Source: Filimonas zeae (GTDB lineage: Bacteria > Bacteroidota > Bacteroidia > Chitinophagales > Chitinophagaceae). From it: a stretch of 64,000 nt of DNA. The notes beneath the pieces were generated by a model. It saw nothing but the letters and a program-made list of their open reading frames with translations. It did no database searches and was not told where the DNA came from. The position numbers and the translations under genes are program-made. The stretch lies in NCBI RefSeq assembly GCF_014641615.1, contig NZ_BMIB01000002.1, forward strand, positions 744,001-808,000. The letters are read 5' to 3'. This document shows positions 63,901 through 64,000 of the stretch, in pieces (the stretch's first letter is position 1; the number at the start of each line of letters is the position of its first letter).

Positions 63901-64000
63901 GACAGCCAGCTGCGAACTGAACTAAACAAAATAAGAACCGGCCTGCCCGGCGCCCAGGTATTTACCTATACCTATCTGCCTTCCGCAGGTATTACCAGTG
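60970..64000 (+). CDS. Secreted RHS-like protein, partial at the right edge
   Basis: At least 1010 codons, open to the window end. Signal peptide MTTLYLILKRTAFIASVLFF...VNSQ. The N-domain (NVVIPPPNAAAIARYGEVPVGLYSG...; VGFGWSMNTGGVITRSIVGLPDEHG in pieces) parallels the 1272-aa protein at 40742. Near the edge it has YVYLYGYSNAYPVAKVAGSTYATV, LNKIRTGLPGAQVFTYTY and LPSAGITS, equivalent to residues ~895-965 of that protein. YD repeats, perhaps DUF5977 copies and a tip domain should lie beyond the edge. Divergent from RHS-B, repeating the layout seen at 40.6 kb. Confidence 0.85.
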   Translation, partial: MTTLYLILKRTAFIASVLFFSLSVNSQNLAPLNANVVIPPPNAAAIARYGEVPVGLYSGKPDISIPLFNVAFNKDFSIPLVLQYDASDIKVQTAASRVGFGWSMNTGGVITRSIVGLPDEHGKGFNYTYNALPLGNGQAIQPYTDSIRYFAIGENDGESDIYTFNLPGGGGRFINTGTGFQTLPLSNYKITISGNAFEITDDNGYKYLFGAVETTQTDIGDSEIFAPTAWYISKILFPNNSDSITFQYTGHVYHNNADYSTTLLQTAPGNTTCQTQFPNQTIIRTQNQIIAGVLLTSITGTQGSLRFAYGNRTDCDDKKIDTIIQLNAWGQEMKRTNLVYDYFNGGYKLKLTGVKEGRLNAVEKQHLFEYYNNIAEGITSKAQDHWGFYNAKNNTTLIPAYINPNGVYIPGANRETDTVQIRSGVLKRIIYPTGGYTQFDFEANDYSSVMVGALPPYMYIPVFNSQSVTVSNSGNSFLEKTITIPYAQSVDVAFRIGNCMEGENATNCTSYSSMPPSTTLYINAPNGQRIYTATTTNSNTNTYGGTTLFLEPGTYTIGGTTPEPFDFGYLNFAYLRYDSTKPIKRWPGGGLRIKRITQHDGINHLNNIVRNYNYDKRTDSTLSNGILLTEPTYDYQMVKYTVERLSPNAFPGCTNACPITSRSTYPKNIPGISAGSYVIYPEAREILSDQSEIDYEFTMPQHFTALRVPPFTSVFNSWEEGLPKRKTYYNAGKAKLREEISVYLYDTVASIPAIKNIKVMPYTTCEADQLLSSGVYGRSQAYFDVYYYKPYRLKYKQDTVKMYENASPLKVITTWKKTLFESIANFNPTQEESDNSTGGTLKTTFAYANNFTGTAVYDSMRARNMLKVPVTIKSYRNNQLTEQLIYNHDLWHTGKSIYLKSISRGYTTLTPETRLLINQYDIKGNALEQQKPDDVKYVYLYGYSNAYPVAKVAGSTYATVSSLVNMAILNNTNGQYTDSQLRTELNKIRTGLPGAQVFTYTYLPSAGITS

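Noticed and set aside
1..64000. tRNA, rRNA, insertion sequence or integrase as the source of the accessory blocks
   Set aside because: None recognised on either strand; mobility is inferred only from RHS module structure.

Overview
The window looks like a chromosomal stretch of a Bacteroidota bacterium, most likely family Chitinophagaceae (Chitinophaga, Niastella or Filimonas relatives). This is inferred from a type IX secretion sorting domain, ECF sigma/FecR genes, a large CarboxypepD-reg-like outer-membrane beta-barrel protein, secreted RHS/SpvB-like giants, DUF5977 repeats, six-bladed-propeller lipoproteins and the general lack of strong Shine-Dalgarno sequences. No tRNA, rRNA, transposase, integrase or CRISPR array was seen.

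Layout. 1-8.9 kb: two paralogous multi-pass GT-C-like membrane proteins, an FAD-dependent oxidoreductase, a tiny exported protein and a large S9-type peptidase. 8.9-17.2 kb: a regulatory block with two ECF sigma factors, a FecR anti-sigma factor placed upstream of its sigma gene, two small membrane proteins, a double-XRE regulator and an outer-membrane beta-barrel receptor-like protein. 17.6-21.6 kb: an accessory cluster of unknown small genes, a noncoding 21-bp tandem array of at least 23 units, and a lysis-like cassette (DUF5675 plus two overlapping small membrane proteins). 21.7-24.8 kb: a T9SS-exported lipase-like alpha/beta hydrolase.

25.5-33.1 kb: a compact five-gene plus-strand operon: exported barrel-like protein, Ig-like protein, lipoprotein, cytoplasmic CHAT-domain caspase-like protease, and an inner-membrane protein with a periplasmic beta domain and a cytoplasmic coiled coil. 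I propose this as an undescribed envelope-to-cytoplasm protease signalling or defence system. A 24-bp inverted repeat in its leader recurs between the divergent RHS genes at 40.6 kb.

33.5-64 kb: an RHS polymorphic-toxin territory. It holds a 2150-aa SpvB/FG-GAP/RHS protein, two divergently read RHS-like proteins (one running off the right edge), and a pair of closely related RHS genes (A at 45.2-49.6 kb, B at 56.4-60.8 kb). The C-terminal tips of A and B carry HExxH, and each is followed by a paralogous immunity candidate. Downstream of B lies a graveyard of displaced modules: an orphan RHS core with a JAB-like tip and a further tip remnant, each still overlapping (ATGA) its own paralogous lipoprotein immunity candidate. 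RHS-B carries two frameshifts, one in a 9-A tract inside the signal peptide and one just before HExxH.

The RHS block reads as toxin-tip replacement in progress, with immunity genes kept after their toxins decay. The CHAT operon and the 21-bp array are the strongest candidates for new biology.
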